Made by a program: the position numbers and the translations under genes
Part shown: positions 1-14,403 of the stretch, piece by piece
Layout: each line of letters begins with the position of its first letter
How positions within the stretch are numbered: position 1 is the stretch's first letter
The notes under the pieces: generated by a model
What the model was told of the DNA's origin: nothing
The model's database searches: none
Seen by the model: only the letters and a program-made list of their open reading frames with translations
Assembly (NCBI GenBank): GCA_905250115.1
Contig: CAJNOI010000030.1
Coordinates: forward strand, 672,944 to 736,943
Direction of reading: 5' to 3'
From: Adineta steineri
Lineage: Eukaryota > Rotifera > Eurotatoria > Adinetida > Adinetidae
DNA: 64,000 nt

Positions 1-1
1 G

Positions 2-511
2 TCAATATTATCCTTTCTTATATTATTCATTCAAGCAAATCCACATAATCTTCATGAACAATTATCTCCTTCAACAGCAGTATTCATCAAACCAAAAGCA
101 AATATACTACGTCGTCTTAATCCATTAAAATTATTATTTACTGTGGCATATACACCAACACAAATTCCACATTATAAAATCGAATGGAATTTACCATTTT
201 TAAAAACAATGTTACTTGAAAGTACACATGTTACTAATGATGATAAAGATTTATTTTCTGAGAAATTTATTAATACAGAAAATGATTATGCTAACTGGAC
301 ACCTGAACAACATAATGAATTAGAAAGATTTACCGAAAAATATTTTAATATGTATCAATCACCCGATTTATTTTTACCATTTATTGATTGCCCTGCTTTA
401 ACTTATGCAATAACGGATGAAATGCTCAATGATGTTCATCCGAATATCAATGAAGAAAAACGTACAAAAGTTCGAAAACAAGCAGTTGAACGCTTATGCG
501 ATTTCGAATAA
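2..511 (+). CDS. C-terminal part of an unrecognised protein (5' truncated by window edge)
   Basis: The frame is open from base 2 to the TAA at 509-511, so at least 169 residues of a longer protein are visible. A GTG at 143 lies inside this open frame and is not a believable start. The segment begins with a hydrophobic stretch (SILSFLILFIQANPHNLHEQ), followed by a basic patch and then an acidic, aromatic-rich C-terminal half ending RLCDFE. I cannot assign a family. Codon use is AT-biased like its neighbours and an AATAAA-type signal overlaps the stop region (about 509-520), which supports a genuine 3' end. No splice site is needed within the visible part. Confidence 0.6.
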   Translation, partial: SILSFLILFIQANPHNLHEQLSPSTAVFIKPKANILRRLNPLKLLFTVAYTPTQIPHYKIEWNLPFLKTMLLESTHVTNDDKDLFSEKFINTENDYANWTPEQHNELERFTEKYFNMYQSPDLFLPFIDCPALTYAITDEMLNDVHPNINEEKRTKVRKQAVERLCDFE

Positions 512-748
512 AAAATAAAAGAATTTTTTTGTCTTTTACAAAAATAAAAGAAGAAGAAGATCCATTAAAAAACGGTATATTGAAGTGTACTCTATATCTG
601 AACATCATCTAAAAAATAGATGATTACACTAAAAGCTTTTTTTGCCAGACAAGTATTTGAATAACATATAATCGACACAACAGACTCTTTACACTATGTT
701 TTATTTGTCAGTACAAAACTCAAGAGTTAAAATATACTCGTTAAATTT

Positions 749-1067
749 TTAATTCTAAAAAAAAAAAGAACAAGAAACAATATGATTCTTACTTTAACTG
801 TGATTACATTTGAATTTCGTAAATCATAATGACCAGGACCAGGATTTTCATCATTTGAAAATATTTGTCCACGATTTGCAAGTGATAAAAATGGAGCATA
901 ACCTTCTATTAATATTTTAACAAAAATATATATATTATTAAGAGAATATTTTAGAAATTTTCACCGTCATTTGCTTTCTTTCGCCGATGATCATATGAAC
1001 CAGGACCAACATGATCTAATGTAGATCCTAGTGTTTGATGTAATGTACGTGGTGCTTGATCATACAT
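749..1067 (-). CDS. Small SHIPPO / sperm-tail PG-rich repeat (STPG-like) protein, 3 exons
   Basis: Hand-spliced exons on the minus strand are 1067-965, 905-793 and 754-749, giving 73 residues. The reading contains two PGPxxY-type units, TLDHVGPGSYD and DENPGPGHYD, the signature of STPG/ODF3 (SHIPPO) microtubule-associated proteins of cilia and sperm tails. The first intron (59 nt, GTGAAA...TAG) is clean. The second acceptor joins a 6-nt last exon encoding only Asn and the stop, so the 3' end is less certain. A perfect TTTCTAG acceptor sits just before the ATG, so an upstream exon may be missing. It is much shorter than known STPG proteins and could be a fragment. Motif seen; ciliary role inferred from the family. 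Confidence 0.5.
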
Positions 1068-1931
1068 CTAGAAATTTTAGAAATAAAAATCATTTGATTC
1101 CTGGAATATTTCGTAATACACTATAAAAAATGAAATTATCATTACGTGAGGCATTCTATAGCGAAGTCTTTTTTCTCCCTTGACAGTCCGTGTTATTCAC
1201 AATGAAAATCTTCTTTTCATTCAATAACGTACACAGAGAGATAGAACGAATAAAATATCACTAAAAGTTATAATCGTTAGATGCTTCTATAAATATCATT
1301 AAGTCTACTGATTTAAAGATTTCTGTTCATATCGTGATGAACATGAATGACTAATCTTAAGTATCATGAAATCGTTTAATCTATGGTTTATTCTTTCATA
1401 CTGATCAAAAGTAAGTTTACGTAAAAGTATTCTTAAAATACGAACTCATACGGTTATTACATAAATAACATTAATTCCGAATTTTTGATAAATATTACTT
1501 ATTAATCTCGTACACGAGACTACATAAGCATTGACTAAAAACTATAGTTGCTAAGTAACATAGTAAATATTAAAATATTAGATCTCGAATTATATAATGT
1601 TTAAAAAAGTCGGTATTTACTTCGATTTATCCTTGTATTTAAACAGAACCTATATTAATTTTTTTTTATTCTAATAAAAACAAAAAAAAACTATTCTACC
1701 ATTTTGAATACAAATGTCATGGCAACGCGTGAAAACATTTCTCATATAGAGAAAATTGACATCTGACATATGATTGATTAAACATTAAGCCAATATAAAA
1801 TAATTCCATTATCTTTTGTCTTCTTCGTCTTTAGATCCAGGCATTAAATACCAAATCTCAAAAATATGCATTGAAAAATATACATATATAAAGCTGATTT
1901 TCTTTTGTCTTTTATTAAAATTACTAAAACA
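1068..1931. other. Intergenic region between the STPG-like gene and S6 kinase
   Basis: About 860 nt of AT-rich sequence between divergently oriented genes. It holds short A/T runs and no open frame with protein-like composition. It presumably carries the promoters of both flanking genes, but no specific element is recognisable. Confidence 0.4.
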
Positions 1932-4918
<2,987 letters not shown>

Positions 4919-6050
4919 TAGAATCATGTGGGTTTATATTTTTTGCATTATAAATCGAGTGCTTTATACTGATTAATAAATGAATAAATCTATAGTATCA
5001 GATCTTGAGATGCAGATAAAAGAGAATAATGCGTATACATCTTAGATATTTATTTTTAATCTTGAATGTTTTTGCTCTGTTCTCGATTTTTAAAAACTTT
5101 AAATCGAACATTTGACACTTTTTTTTCTAACAAAAATGAATGTTTTACTGACTTTTATATAAAGAATTAATTTCAATTTTTATGAATTTTTCTTTCGTTT
5201 TCTTTTTTAGTTATCAGTGGTCTTGTTCAAGATATTACTATCAATCGATGAGTTTCTCAATATTTGTTTTCTTACAATGCATTTCCTAAACAAACAAAAA
5301 ACGATTATTTTCACTGTTGTTTCCTCTCTCCTGTGTCTTGCTTTTTGATTGTTATTATTGTTTCAGTTTAATTATATTTGTTTTCTAGTTTTTTTTCTTC
5401 TTCTTCTGTCTCTTTTCACTTATTCATGGTCGTTTGTTCTTGTTTCAAGTACTAATGTGTGCGCGTTTTTCTCATTGTTAAGATTTTGAAAAAGAAAATA
5501 TATACTTATTTATTTCTAAATATATTAGTTTTTACGAGCATAACGCGGTGATGTTTTAGTCACTATTTCTTTTATTAAATAGATGAGCTAGAAATTTCGT
5601 TTAGGTGATGTATCTTGACCTTTTCCACGCTCTCTGAAAATATGAGGTTCATGTAGAAAGGTATATATTATCATGATCTTCGCCAGTTAAAGTTGATCTA
5701 AATTTATATCAGACTGCTTCGACATATGAGATATGTTTGTGGTATGGATTATATGAAGAATTCGTATATTAAAAATGGACAGAGTCAAGCAACTCTGAAA
5801 ATCATGGTTAAAAACGTTTGTTTTTGAGATTACACATATATGTAGAACAAATTCAGCGATGTTTGACCATTTAATATATATTTACAAGAAATAGTTAGTT
5901 GTAATTAATATTTTATTGTATGAAATTAGAAGAAAAATAATTTGTATAGTATAATAAATTGAAGAAATCTTGATTATTTTTCAATAGATTATACCACGCA
6001 AATTATCTCTTGTTATGCATTAATTATTATATTCTTCTGGAAAATGAATA
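4919..6050. other. S6 kinase 3' region and intergenic DNA
   Basis: AT-rich, with T-rich tracts at about 5380-5420 and an AATAAA at 4976-4981 just after the S6 kinase stop, suitable as its polyadenylation signal. I see no gene. Confidence 0.4.
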
Positions 6051-7015
6051 TTATTTCAAAATCAATGAATAGAGAAGTGTTAATTGCGATAAAAACGTAG
6101 GTTGATTCTGTATTTTCAAAAGATTAGAATATAATAGTTTATTTATAAAGGAAATGTTAATTTGATGTGTAAAGTATGGTACAATCTTAGCATAAATATT
6201 TTGAATAATTTCGAATGGTTCGCTATAATGCTTATTTAAATCACTGACATATAGATGTGTATCAGCTTTGCTTAAATTTACATCAATAGAAACATATAAT
6301 AAGCCTGCATCTATTTCAATCATTCCTGAGATACCAACGAGTGTAGCTCTACTCATTGCACTAGGATGTTAATACGTGATCCGATTATTGTATGTATCAA
6401 CAATGCAAACTGTGGTTGATATAATTGTTTATCGTTGAATCTCGAATCAATTCAACCTCCTACAATGTTTTCATTGATCGAAACTCGAAGTGTAAATCTT
6501 TGAATAAGATTTTTATAACAATCTGCAACGTATAAATATGAATGTAACTCATCAGGATAGAATTCAAAAGGATAATTAAAATATTGGCTGTCGATACCGG
6601 ATATCTCTGTGTGAGCAATGACCGTACTAATATTAACGTTTGAGGTACATTTTTTCACTCAATAATGTTCTATTTCAGAGACATAACTATATTTCTATTA
6701 ACATAGATATTCGATATATGTTTATTACCTGTAACTTTCATTCCAATAAGAACTATACCAATTAAATCACCCGCACATTTATATCTTCACTAACAAGCAA
6801 TGAATAAATAAAACAACTTAAATATATTTTTATAATAGAACTTACATTAGCACTACTTTCATAGTAAACAAGTTCGATTAAGACTGTTTTGACAATCTGT
6901 TGTATTTTCATATAGACCTTCAATTAAATTTTGACTACGATATCTAAATCTATCAAAACATGTGCGAGATAGACATTGACAAGTAGAGTTTATACACAGT
7001 AAATAACGATTAATA
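6051..7015 (-). pseudogene. Decayed NHL-repeat protein gene with Cys-rich N-terminal part
   Basis: Read on the minus strand, three frames give pieces of one protein. About 7000-6890 encodes a Cys-rich stretch (RYLLCINSTCQCLSRTCF) ending in a stop. 6658-6452 encodes an NHL-type repeat with LYVADCYKNLIQRFTL followed by a degenerate GG turn. 6356-6051 encodes a second unit with THLYVSDLNKH. NHL repeats build extracellular or cytoplasmic beta-propellers; rotifer genomes carry many secreted NHL proteins of unknown function. Frame changes and in-frame stops between the pieces, with no good splice sites linking them, indicate a broken gene. A multi-exon gene with unusual introns cannot be fully excluded. 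Confidence 0.5.
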
Positions 7016-7627
7016 TTCATTAGAGCTATCTGAAGTTTAGATAACAGAATGAAAATATAATCTCATTGTTTTCTAACGCTGTAAAAATTCTAATGCATGC
7101 AAGTACTAACAAAGAATTTCTAATACAAATAGAACGATATGTTCAACATTTATAAACAACAGTATTATGTTGTTTAAAATACAGAAACATACACTGATTA
7201 GAGATGAGAATGGTCAATTAAATGATTGCATTATAGTTGATTTATATATTTCAAACAAATGATTAGTATGGAAACAAATAACATATAAAAGAAGATTTTT
7301 TTATGACTTTTATTCATTTTAAAGATATATCAAGACTGGTATTTTTCTTTTGATTTACCTAAATGTATCTATTTTGTTGATCTTTCATATTTTTGATAAC
7401 ATTATATAAGTTACAGAATATGCACACACGTCGTCGTTGACTCCTGAAAATAAAAAGAAGATGAAAAAAGAACAATCGACAATGCATATAATAACTAAAT
7501 ACTTCTTTTTCTGCTTGATAGAAATGGTCTTAATCTTTTTCCTCATTTCGTTCCGACAGAAAATCTTTTTTAAAATTTTTATTACTATTCTGATATTTTT
7601 TTAATATTATTCAGTAATCATTCGTTT

Positions 7628-7832
7628 GGAGCTAATAATAATTGTAAACTTTCATCAATCTGCAATAACGACTGAAAAATAATAAAATTTTCTTTAGAGA
7701 TTTTTTGTAAGGACAAATATTTTCTCACAGATTACTTTTTTCAATTGTTAACAATGACCATACTTTAACGTCCTTTTCGTTTATCTGTAACTGATAAATA
7801 TCTCTGATAGCACCTGTAATATTTTGTGACAT
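7628..7832 (-). CDS. Possible small two-exon gene or gene fragment
   Basis: On the minus strand an ATG at 7832 opens a 35-codon frame starting MSQNITGAIRDIYQLQINEK with protein-like composition, ending shortly after a potential GTAATC donor. About 60 nt downstream a CAG acceptor opens a frame reading SLLQIDESLQLLLAPNE followed by a stop. The two pieces do not join in phase with the obvious donor, so either the splice is unusual or this is a relic. No family recognised. Confidence 0.2.
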
Positions 7833-7931
7833 ATATTTAACAAACATGAAAAAACCAAGTGAAATACTGATAACAGAGAAAACAATGAAAATGATGATAA
7901 AAAGAACAATCTCGAAAGAAAATTCTTATAC

Positions 7932-7938
7932 TATAAAA
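7932..7938 (+). promoter_or_regulatory. Candidate TATA box of the ART-TPR gene
   Basis: TATAAAA lies about 65 nt upstream of the ATG at 8003, a spacing that fits a transcription start near 7962 and a short 5' UTR. TATA-like strings are common in such AT-rich DNA, so this is only positional support. Confidence 0.3.
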
Positions 7939-8002
7939 TGACACATTATTCTCATTCATTTATAAACATTTCTTCTTGAAATAGTCTACATTACAACAAA
8001 CA

Positions 8003-10003
8003 ATGGCGAACAACAAATCAATAACATCTGTTCAAACCAATGTACAAGCTAATGCTAAACACGTATCAAATTTTTACAAGGATGCAGTTGCAAGTCGGCG
8101 GATGAACATGCAAAGAATGCAAAATGTTCTCCTCATTTGGTTAGACAACAATATTAATGAACATAATGCTGATTGTAATAATACAATCAAACAATTAAAA
8201 CGTGTTGTTAACAACATAAACACGTTTATAGATGGTGAAGAATGTGTTGAGTTTATTCAAACCATTAACAACAACAAAGTATGTATGATCATCTCGGGGT
8301 CACTTGGAAAACATATTGTGCCTCATGTACATGATATGTCACAAGTAGACACCATTTTTGTATTTTGTAACAATCAACAATGGCATAAACAATGGGCCAA
8401 AGAATGGCCTAAAATAAAAGGAGTCTTCACAGACATAACATCAATTTGTGAAGCTCTCAAACCAGCTGCTCACCAATGTGAACAAAATGCCACATCAATC
8501 AGCTTTGTGGCATCAAACAAGAAACTAGATCAATTAGATCCATCATTCATGTATACTCAGATCTTGAAAGAGATCTTATTAACTATCACCTTCGAAGACA
8601 AACATTTCAAAGAATTTATTAGTTATTGTCATGATGTATATGAAGATGATGAGAATGAATTAAAAAATGTTCATCAACTACAAACTACATACAAAAACAA
8701 GATACCAATATGGTGGTATACATGGGATGCATTTTTGTATCGTATGCTCAATCAAGCATTAAGATCAATGGATGTTGATATTATTGTTCGAATGGGTTTC
8801 TTTATCAAGGATCTCCATTGTGATATTCAACGACTACATTCTGAACAATTTGACGGTGACCAATCGGGTACAACATTTACAGTTTATCGTGGTCAAGGTC
8901 TTTCAAAAGAAGATTTCATCGAAATGACAAAAACTAAAGGTGGACTTGTTTCATTTAATAACTTCTTATCAACTAGTAAAAATCGTAATGTTTCTCTTAA
9001 CTTTGCACAACAAGCTGTTACAAATCCTGATCTTATTGGAATTCTGTTTGTTATGTCAATTAATCCTAAGGATTCAACAACTCCATTTGCTTCTGTTAGT
9101 GATGTTAGTTATTTTCATACAGAAGACGAATTTCTCTTCTCTATGCATACGATTTTCCGTATTGGAGATATTAAACCAATGGGTGGAAATAATCAGCTCT
9201 ATAAAGTGAATTTATCATTGACCAATGACAATGATCAAGATCTTCGTGCTCTTACTGATCAGATTCGAGAAGAGACCTTTCCAGACCAACAAGAATGGGC
9301 GAGATTAGGACAATTGCTATTAAAAATGGGTCAATTTACTAAGGCTCAAGAAGTTTATGAAATTTTACTTCATCAAACAACGGATGAAAGTGGCAAGGCA
9401 CCTATTTATCATCAACTAGGTATGATTAAATATGGCCAAGGAGAATATCCACAAGCACTTACATATTATGAAAGATCACTTGCTATCTATCAGAAAACAC
9501 TTCCTTCCAATCATCTTAATTTGGCTAATCCCTATAACAATATCGGTATTATATATAGAAACATGGGTGATTATCCAAAAGCACTTTCTTATTATGAAAA
9601 AGCCCTTGCAATTCGACAACAATCACTTCCTTCCAATCACCCTGATTTGGGTGCTTCCTATAACAACATTGGTATGGTGTATGCAGAAATGAGTGATTAT
9701 CCAAAAGCACTTTCATCTTATGAAAAAGCCCTTGAAATTCGACAACAATCACTTCCTTNNNNNNNNNNTTCATCTTATGAAAAAGCCCTTGAAATTCGAC
9801 AACAATCACTTCCTTTCAATCATCCTAATTTGGGTGCTTCCTATAACAACATTGGTATGGTGTATGAAAACATGGGCAACTATTCAAAAGCTCATTCATT
9901 TTATGAACGTGCCGTACAAAATGGACAACAATCATTACCATCAAATCATCCAACTCTTCAACAACGGAGAAAAAACCTCGAACGCATAAAAAAGCAATTA
10001 TAA
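8003..10003 (+). CDS. Mono-ADP-ribosyltransferase (R-S-E class) fused to kinesin-light-chain-like TPR repeats
   Basis: Intronless open frame of 666 codons including ten Ns. The central domain has the R-S-E signature of arginine-specific NAD ADP-ribosyltransferases: VYRG with Arg near residue 296, the NNFLSTS strand with Ser near 323, and ExE as E374-D-E376. Such enzymes transfer ADP-ribose from NAD+ to protein arginines. No signal peptide or GPI signal is visible, suggesting an intracellular protein. From about residue 430 there are tandem 42-residue TPR units (AxxYNNIGxVY...ALxIRQQSLP) like those of kinesin light chain, presumably for protein binding. This ART-TPR architecture is common in bdelloid rotifers. 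The lack of introns contrasts with all neighbours. An N gap at 9759-9768 interrupts the TPRs. An AATAAA lies at 10032-10037. Substrate unknown. Confidence 0.9.
   Translation: MANNKSITSVQTNVQANAKHVSNFYKDAVASRRMNMQRMQNVLLIWLDNNINEHNADCNNTIKQLKRVVNNINTFIDGEECVEFIQTINNNKVCMIISGSLGKHIVPHVHDMSQVDTIFVFCNNQQWHKQWAKEWPKIKGVFTDITSICEALKPAAHQCEQNATSISFVASNKKLDQLDPSFMYTQILKEILLTITFEDKHFKEFISYCHDVYEDDENELKNVHQLQTTYKNKIPIWWYTWDAFLYRMLNQALRSMDVDIIVRMGFFIKDLHCDIQRLHSEQFDGDQSGTTFTVYRGQGLSKEDFIEMTKTKGGLVSFNNFLSTSKNRNVSLNFAQQAVTNPDLIGILFVMSINPKDSTTPFASVSDVSYFHTEDEFLFSMHTIFRIGDIKPMGGNNQLYKVNLSLTNDNDQDLRALTDQIREETFPDQQEWARLGQLLLKMGQFTKAQEVYEILLHQTTDESGKAPIYHQLGMIKYGQGEYPQALTYYERSLAIYQKTLPSNHLNLANPYNNIGIIYRNMGDYPKALSYYEKALAIRQQSLPSNHPDLGASYNNIGMVYAEMSDYPKALSSYEKALEIRQQSLPXXXXSSYEKALEIRQQSLPFNHPNLGASYNNIGMVYENMGNYSKAHSFYERAVQNGQQSLPSNHPTLQQRRKNLERIKKQL
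9432..9890 (+). repeat. Tandem 126-bp TPR-coding repeats
   Basis: The TPR part of the ART gene consists of near-identical 126-bp (42-codon) units. The string encoding EKALxIRQQSLPxNHP recurs with very little divergence, implying recent tandem duplication or gene conversion. This explains why the assembly broke here. Confidence 0.8.
9759..9768. other. Assembly gap (10 N) inside the TPR repeats
   Basis: Ten Ns. The 47 bases before the gap (9712-9758) and the 47 bases after it (9769-9815) are identical, so the two contig ends probably overlap rather than being separated. Confidence 0.9.
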
Positions 10004-10037
10004 TTTCTTTCTGTATTCTTTTTGAAAGTAAAATAAA

Positions 10038-13000
10038 ACTAATGAAAATGAAAATATGTCTGTTGAAACTTTGCTCTTGTTGAGAACACAATATGAACCG
10101 TAACATTCACTGGTATACCGTATTTATATCAGATTGATATGTGAATAGGCATCCAAGAAGATTGAAGATGTCTTTATTCTAAAAAAAATTACTGTTGAGC
10201 AGAAATAAAGAGCTCTTTAGAAATATTGATTTTTTATTTTTAGTTTTTCATGCATAGAAAAATAGAAAGAAATTGGTAGCATGAGGAAACAAAGTAAATG
10301 ATATAATGAGAATCAAACTTTATACAGAAGTAGAATATATATTAATTTCTTAGTGTAACTTCGTTTATAAACCTGTATGTCGATAAAATCTGTACAAGTT
10401 CGACAGTTTATAAAGGATGTTGCTCCTTGAACAGCAAAAATGCATCAAAAACTTGTTTTTATTAACATATCCTGTGTATATGTTTATATATTCTGTTAGA
10501 GAAACGTAGATATATATAGCTCATGCTATTTCATAGTTATCCTGAAAGCTCAATATCTCAAGAAAGAAAGAATGCGATATGAATTATTTTCAAGATTTTC
10601 ACGCTTCATTGATGTCCATTTATGATCAGAGGATAAAATCTAAACAACTGGAACATGCCAATATGTTTTATAGTTTATCTATGTGTTGTAAATTTTATTT
10701 ATGTAATATTATTGGAATTCTTAACAACTTCTGTTTCGAGTACTGTATACTTCGCTTCCTTTATGCACTTTCTTCTATAGAAATGATGACACGTTCTTAT
10801 CATGGAAGATCTCTGAGAACATGCAATAAGATGCGTTTCATACAATACTCCTTATATATTTGGTAGCATATTTTTCTTCACATGGAGTTGCTAAAGTGCT
10901 TTTTGAAACAAACACGAAAGATTCTAAACTCACTCTCAATGTATATTCAATTGCTCTTTTTCCGTAAACTTGTTTCTTAATAGACAACGATATTCATTCA
11001 AATTAGCTAGAAACTAATAACTAAGCTGGTGGTACATTTCATTTTTTAACAATTCTATTTACAGAACTCAGTCCTAAATATAACCAAATAACTTAAATGC
11101 CTTTCACAAAAAAGGTTTTAGTTTTCTTTCTTTGAGTTATTTATATCCGTAGATAAAAGTCTTTTTTCTTAAGTTTTTCTATACTATCATAGTTCGCATC
11201 AAATTTATGATCAATAAAGATATGTTATAAGACTTTTCTTACAGTAAGATATATATCATATTGAAATAAAACTGTCATATCATATCTTTACTCGGTGATA
11301 TATATAATGCAACATATGGTAGTATAGAGACAAAGTGGTCGAAAGACTTTTGGTCAAGTATGTAGTTATATATCGTTTTCTTTAGAAAAGATAGTATTAT
11401 TAGAAATCGCACCTAAATTTTAGGATATATTGTCTATATTGTTTTCAGTAAGCTCGATTACCAACGATGTACAGGATAAAAAAGAGTTGAAAGTATTAAA
11501 TCGTTTTATTTTATTTAGGGATAGAATAGAATATCCGTGTCTTCTTTAGACCAGAAGAAATCATTTTTGTTTGTTAACATTCAAGGGTTTTTGTTATTCC
11601 AAAAAAAACTGTTTTATAGTAGACTTCAAGGTTTATACACGTTGAATCTTTGTGATTGTGCAATCGAATTAAATCTGAATGATTTGATGCAAATGTTTTT
11701 TTCGATGATTTCAAGTATTTCTTTTGAAAAAATAAAGAACCTTTAAGAAATTAGTTATATACCAGACCGATGTTATTCTATGATTAAGATGATCTTGAAA
11801 AACGATGTTTTGACGGTTTTCAAGCATCAACTTCTAATGCTTCCGAATATTTTATTTTATTAGTCTTATATCAATGTCGTATTACTACAAATAATAGTTA
11901 AATTAATTTAGTTTTCAGAAGCAATTTCTATTGTATTTAAAGGTAGGAAGAATAATATATCTATTATTAATTAGTTAAAAGCTAATCAATATTAAGTCTT
12001 ATAAATAAACAAAGAAAGATCTCTTCGTAATTACGGCATATGTTTAAAAAATATTTACAATATATTATAGTTTCTTTTTTTTTGTAAATATTAACAAAAA
12101 TATACCCTCGATTGACTTAGTATTAAATATATTGATTTAGCAATTTGAATCTGATAAATGAGTTGCAAAAACTAATCGAACGAATTCATAAACACATTTG
12201 ACTATTTTCTTTTTCAATGAAATATATCATATGAATAGATTGTTGCATTGGTAACTTTATAAATATTGATTTTAATGATTGAAGCATTTATTGAATTTAC
12301 GATAAAAAAATCTTTTCAATAAATCATATATCTACGTCATTTCAATAAATAAATGAAATGAAATTTTATATATTACTGGAAGTTGAAAAGTCATTTTTTT
12401 CTCTCTTTTCTAATTAATTAGAGTCATAAATATGCACAACCACAAGCAAAATTTATTTTTGATATTAATTTCTTCCTCTATATGACATCTTTTTTATATA
12501 GATCTGATTAGACATATTTTAAAAATACTTTTTTTACTACTATAAATTAAATTTACTTGTAGTTTCAAATCTAATCAATCGAGTATATACATATTCTTTT
12601 CTTTTTCACATAATGATTTCTTTGTAATCTTACAATAATACTCAAATTATTTACATCATCATCATTCGATTATTTGATATGAGTAGATCAATTACCATAA
12701 ATAAATAGTAAATTTTTGTTCAATAAGTTGTATTTTTATTTGTTACTATGAATAATAAAATAAAAAGTTCATCAGAAAAGGTTAAATTTACATATAGTAC
12801 AATAACAAAAAAAAAGCATGTTCGTCAATCGCCTACGTAGTAATCATAAACAGAACAGAGCTACAGGTGAGATATTTAATTTCCTCTTGCCGATTCCATT
12901 TTGTTATTATAAAAAAAAATCTGTGTTGAAAAAAAATACGACGACATACAATTTAATATTATATTTTTTTTTGGGTGCTTTATTCATAATTTTAGTAAAT

Positions 13001-14403
13001 CAATACGTTGTTCTCGGTTTTTTTTAGATGCGTAAATATAAAAGAATCAATAACAAAAAAAAAGCCGAAATTAGACAAACAATCGTAGAATTGTTACAAT
13101 AAAGTGACACTCTTCAAGGCTCTAGACAGTCCTATTTTTCCTCTTAGCTGTGCTTGACAAGTAATGTAAATGAAGAAAAAAAAGTGAAAGAAGAGGAGTA
13201 CAGAGAAAAAAAGAAAAGTATTGGAAAGAGAACAACGTAATTAGAATTTAAAAGAGAGAAGGGCAAATTATTTCTACTACGTTTTTAAACTTTGATCGAC
13301 TCAGGAACATTTCTTTATCTCATCTTGTATCTTTAAGATGATTAAGATTTAATAAGTAAGATGTATTCCTAGGTATTATAGCTTCTAGTTATTCTATAAA
13401 TAATCTTAATCGTCTTTGAATAAGATAAATAATCTTGACTAGTAATCAATATTCTCATCTAAATGATTGATATTTATATAAATAGAAAGATAGAAATAGT
13501 AATAGAATACATAAAATAGATGCAAATATGTAATCATAAAATCAAAGAAATATGTTTTCACCTGCGATATTACCTTTGATAAGCTTTTAAAATAACGTTA
13601 TATAAATAACGCATTTTTAATAACTCTTTTTCCTACCTAATTTGATTTACAAAAAAAGCACAACAATACCATATTGGTGGTATAACGTCTCCTATTCCGC
13701 ATCTATATATATATATACATATTTTAAAATACGTCCACAACTAATATGCGTAATACGTAGTATTTTTGATTACTGAATCATGTGTATCATAGAAAGATCA
13801 ATCATGCAGAACATAATTTATAGTATGTATATATCATTAACGCTTGATAAGTTAATATTAAGTTAAATTGAATTGAATTGTTATATGCATTTACTTCTCT
13901 TCTCTTTGTTTCTCCTTTTTTTTCTTTATTCAAGTGCAAGAAATATGAGTAGAAAGTATTAGACATATGAAAAATACTGCTTATAACTTTGTTCTGTATT
14001 TTTTTTCTCTCTCTTCTCTCTTCTTCTTACAAAAGGGCAAAGAGAGAAGATTTAGTTTTTTCTTCTAGCATTTTGATGAAAAAATAGTAATCAGATCTCT
14101 ACAAAGAAAAAATACATTAATAATAGTCATTACAAAAATGGATGGGAAACGAATGAATAGTAAGTGTGAAGTTATCTATTAGTATAAAATAAATAAAAGT
14201 TTAAATATCAGGAAATAAAATTTTACATAATCAAAATAAAATCTTTTTCTTTTCCTTTCCAAAGATTTTATTGACATAAGCAGGAAGAAGTTTATTTTTC
14301 ATTAACATACATTTTATTTGCATAAAACTAGACATAATATTTAATCTTTTATTTAATTACCTTGTTTTTCTTTTCCTCATAGAAAACTTCTTTATTTATT
14401 ATT
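10038..14403. other. Long gene-poor AT-rich region
   Basis: 4.4 kb without a convincing gene. Open frames at 10579-10866, 11537-11746 and 12818-13027 have no recognisable motifs, lie among stop-rich sequence and look random. Short A/T runs are frequent. The 3' part presumably contains the promoter of the Rap1GAP-like gene. Confidence 0.45.

Noticed and set aside
143-511. A start codon at GTG 143 for the first gene
   Set aside because: The frame is open further upstream to base 2 and GTG starts are not expected for a nuclear eukaryotic gene.
9432-9989. Open frames overlapping the TPR repeats in other frames and on the minus strand
   Set aside because: They arise because the 126-bp repeat keeps every frame periodic; the ART-TPR frame has clear homology and covers all of it.
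10579-10866. 95-codon open frame in the gene-poor region
   Set aside because: No recognisable motif, no neighbouring exons, composition consistent with chance.
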